Source: Leisingera daeponensis
GTDB taxonomy: Bacteria > Pseudomonadota > Alphaproteobacteria > Rhodobacterales > Rhodobacteraceae
DNA length: 64,000 nt
Assembly (NCBI RefSeq): GCF_019801465.1
Contig: NZ_JAHVJA010000001.1
Span: 124,001 to 188,000, forward strand
Reading direction: 5' to 3'
Position numbers and translations under genes: made by a program. The first letter of the stretch is position 1, and the number at the start of each line of letters is the position of its first letter. The notes under the pieces are model-generated. The model saw only the letters and a program-made list of their open reading frames with translations. It made no database searches and had not been told where the DNA came from. Of this stretch, positions 61,651-64,000 are shown piece by piece.

Positions 61651-62023
61651 TTTCCGCCGGCGCGCCGCGGACCCGCAGGCCTTGCGGAACCAAGGACCCA
61701 CTGGAAGGCGCACTTGCACCGGGGAAAGGGGATGTCGAGGGAGAGGCGCGGTTATGCTCCGGTTGCGATGCCGGGAGGGGCGGTTGCAACGGAGGCGCCT
61801 CCGCTGCCGGGACCTGTCCGAAACAAAGACAGATCCGAGCGTCCCTTAAACAAATCACTCTTTACGCCGAAACAGCTCCGTAACGGGAGCATAACCGTGA
61901 CGTTAACATTACCTTGAAAGTCGATCTTTACCTATTCGGGTATTCCTGACCCAGCGTAAGCTTGTGCGGCGGCGCGGCAATTCGGCCATTGACGCGCCCC
62001 GGCCCCCGGCACAGTCTCAGCTC
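61651..62023. other. Intergenic region between DUF2852 gene and glnE
   Basis: No gene is supported. A small stem GCTCC-GTAAC-GGGAGC lies at about 61878-61893, and an AT-rich stretch (GTTAACATTACC) follows. The glnE promoter is probably here, but no clear -35/-10 pair was seen. Confidence 0.4.
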
Positions 62024-64000
62024 ATGACATCCGGCCTGACGATCACCCGCATTCCCCGCCCTTATGACCCGGACCTGGGCGCCGAGGCGCGCGCCCAGGT
62101 GCCGGGGCTGTCCGGCGATCAGGCGGCACTGGTGGCGGGCGCCTGCGGCTCCAGCCCCTACCTGAAGGAACTCACCGCACGCGAGGCGGACTGGCTGCCG
62201 GAGGCGCTGCACGATCCTGACGCGGCACTGCAGCAGGTTTTCGCGGAGTGCCGCCGCCTGGAGGCAGCACAGCTGAAGCCCGGATTGCGGCAGGCCAAGC
62301 GGAGGCTGGCGCTGCTGACCGCGCTCTGCGACCTCTCGGGCGGCTGGAGCCTGGAGCAGGTGACCGGGGCGCTGACCGATTTCGGGGCGCTGTGCGCCGA
62401 TGTGGCCATCAAGGCGGAAATCGCCAGTCTGATCCGCCGAAAAAAGCTGCCGGGCCTGACCGAGGATGACGCGGAGACTGCGGGCGGACTCACCATCCTG
62501 GCGATGGGCAAGATGGGCGCGCATGAGCTGAACTACAGCTCCGACATCGACCTCATCTGCCTGTTCGACGAAACCCGCTTTGACCCGGATGACTTCTACG
62601 AGGCGCGCCAGGGCATGGTGCGCGCGACCAAGAACATGTGCGCAGCGCTCAGCGACCGGACCGGCGACGGCTATGTGTTCCGCACCGACCTGCGGCTGCG
62701 CCCGGACCCGGCGGTGACCCCCGTCTGCCTGGCGATGGAAGCGGCGGAGCGGTATTACGAAAGCCTGGGCCGCACCTGGGAGCGCGCGGCCTATATCAAG
62801 GCGTGCCCCTGCGCCGGCGACATCGGCGCGGGGGAGCGGTTCCTGAACACGCTGCGCCCTTTCGTCTGGCGGCGGCATCTGGACTTCGCCGCGATCCAGG
62901 ACGCCCATGACATCCGCCTGCGCATCCGCGAGAACAAGGGCACCGGCGGCGCCCTGCAGGTGCCGGGCCACGATATGAAGCTGGGCCGCGGCGGCATCCG
63001 CGAGATTGAGTTCTTCACCCAGACCCGCCAGCTGATCGCGGGCGGGCGCGACGAGAGCCTGCGCCTGCGTGGCACTGTCGAGGGGCTGGCGGCGCTGGCC
63101 GGCAAGGGCTGGGTGCCACCGGAGGTGGCCGAAACGCTCAGCGCGCACTACCGCGCCCACCGCGAGGTGGAGCACCGTATCCAGATGGTGCATGACGCCC
63201 AGACCCATAGGATGCCGAAATCCGAAGACGGCATCGCCCGTATTGCCTGCCTGATGGACCGCGGCCCGGGCGAGCTGCAGTCCGAAATCAGGGCCCGCCT
63301 GGAGGAGGTTCACGAACTGACCGAGGGCTTCTTCTCTCCCGGTGCCGCTCCGGCTCCGGCGCCATTGCCGGAGGAAACCGCCGAACTGGATGGCGCCATA
63401 ATTGCCCGCTGGCCGACCTATCCGGCGCTGCGCTCGTCGCGCGGCGCCCGCATCTTCGAAGGGCTGAAGCCTGAGCTTTTGTCCCGCGTTGCCAAGACCG
63501 CCAAACCGGCGGAAACCCTGCTGGCGCTGGATGGGTTCCTGGCCGGTCTGCCCGCCGGTGTTCAGCTTTTCTCCTTGTTCGGCGCGAACCCCCAGCTGGT
63601 CGACCTGCTGATCGACATCGCCGGCACCTCGCGCGAACTGGCCAGTTTCCTGTCGCGGAACTCAAGCGTCTTTGATGCGGTGATCGGCGGCTCTTTCTTT
63701 GACCCCTGGCCGGGAACGGACCGGCTGCGGGCAGAATTGAAAGCGCGGCTGGAACAGGAACAGGATTATGAATCCCGGCTCGACGCCACCCGCCGCTGGT
63801 GCAAGGAATGGCACTTCCGCATCGGCGTGCATCACCTGCGCGGGCTAATCGACGGCCATCAGGCCGGCGCCCAGTATGCGGAACTGGCGGAAGTGGTGAT
63901 TGCAGAAATCGTGCCGGAAGTGGTGGCGCATTTCTCCGCGAAACACGGGCCGCCGCCGGGACGCGGCGCGGCGGTCCTGGCGATGGGCTCGATGGGGGCA
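62024..64000 (+). CDS. glnE: Glutamine synthetase adenylyltransferase/removase, 5' part (cut by window edge)
   Basis: First 659 residues of a protein usually about 930-950. It adds or removes AMP on glutamine synthetase according to nitrogen status and the PII protein. The first nucleotidyltransferase domain (adenylyl-removing) has AMGKMGAHELNYSSDIDLIC, with the Asp-x-Asp metal site, and RTDLRLRPDP, followed by GRGGIREIEFFTQTRQL. The central region includes ANPQLVDLLIDIAGTS, and the start of the second domain (VLAMGSMGA) is cut at the edge. No strong ribosome site precedes the ATG at 62024. Frame is open to the end. Confidence 0.94.
   Translation, partial: MTSGLTITRIPRPYDPDLGAEARAQVPGLSGDQAALVAGACGSSPYLKELTAREADWLPEALHDPDAALQQVFAECRRLEAAQLKPGLRQAKRRLALLTALCDLSGGWSLEQVTGALTDFGALCADVAIKAEIASLIRRKKLPGLTEDDAETAGGLTILAMGKMGAHELNYSSDIDLICLFDETRFDPDDFYEARQGMVRATKNMCAALSDRTGDGYVFRTDLRLRPDPAVTPVCLAMEAAERYYESLGRTWERAAYIKACPCAGDIGAGERFLNTLRPFVWRRHLDFAAIQDAHDIRLRIRENKGTGGALQVPGHDMKLGRGGIREIEFFTQTRQLIAGGRDESLRLRGTVEGLAALAGKGWVPPEVAETLSAHYRAHREVEHRIQMVHDAQTHRMPKSEDGIARIACLMDRGPGELQSEIRARLEEVHELTEGFFSPGAAPAPAPLPEETAELDGAIIARWPTYPALRSSRGARIFEGLKPELLSRVAKTAKPAETLLALDGFLAGLPAGVQLFSLFGANPQLVDLLIDIAGTSRELASFLSRNSSVFDAVIGGSFFDPWPGTDRLRAELKARLEQEQDYESRLDATRRWCKEWHFRIGVHHLRGLIDGHQAGAQYAELAEVVIAEIVPEVVAHFSAKHGPPPGRGAAVLAMGSMGA

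Overview
This is about 64 kb of GC-rich chromosomal DNA from an alphaproteobacterium of the Rhodobacteraceae, most likely a marine Roseobacter-group organism of the Leisingera/Phaeobacter/Ruegeria type. The evidence is the HemA that matches the 407-residue Rhodobacter length and active-site numbering, an FnrL-type box before hemA, two TRAP transporters, DUF2852 and Bpt proteins, and the hairpin-GGAGTATTT intergenic repeat. There is no phage, transposase, plasmid function, CRISPR array or rRNA operon. It reads as ordinary core chromosome, and most interest lies in regulation and in altered catalytic motifs.

Layout: 1-7.3 kb, a P450 fragment (-), then dctB-dctD (+) and dctPQM (+) with palindromic operators before dctP. 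7.4-14.4 kb, tpiA, an A-type Fe-S carrier, a glycerophosphodiesterase, sufT, an outer-membrane barrel (+), an NfeD/stomatin pair and a RimB-RimK fusion. 14.5-22.8 kb, tgt, an Old Yellow Enzyme, lon, a Leu/Val/Phe-type dehydrogenase divergent from its probable Lrp regulator, and an HU-like protein with a histone-like tail. 22.8-25.3 kb, five tRNAs (two Val, three identical Asp). 25.3-30.3 kb, small proteins, a fluoroacetate-dehalogenase-type hydrolase, an M20 dipeptidase and hemA. 30.4-41.5 kb, a RodZ-like protein, ispG, a DsbA-type oxidoreductase and an M48 protease, an aminotransferase, amidase, PBP1A and prfB. 41.7-46.5 kb, a membrane protein, an XRE regulator and ilvIH behind a translational attenuator. 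46.7-51.1 kb, a 2OG-Fe(II) oxygenase, a Kdo-transferase-like capsule protein, a Tat-exported metallo-beta-lactamase-fold protein and a lytic transglycosylase. 51.1-59.1 kb, a LuxR-type regulator, a NarL-type response regulator and a Cache histidine kinase (-), divergent from a second TRAP transporter (+). 59.2-64 kb, a VOC protein, bpt, RDD and DUF2852 proteins, and the 5' part of glnE.

Themes: each TRAP system lies beside its own two-component genes, and each has strong stem-loops between the binding-protein gene and the small-permease gene, which suits excess production of the periplasmic protein. The DctD regulator has lost the sigma54-contact loop and ATPase residues but keeps its DNA-binding domain, and palindromes stand before dctP. 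The ilvIH leader can be read in full: promoter, a 15-residue peptide with Leu-Val-Val-Ile-Val codons, an alternative stem and a terminator. Three copies of a hairpin plus GGAGTATTT element all lie between convergent genes.

Limits: everything is from reading the sequence; no homology search or folding calculation was run. Start codons were chosen from ribosome-binding sites and family length; promoters and operators are predictions.
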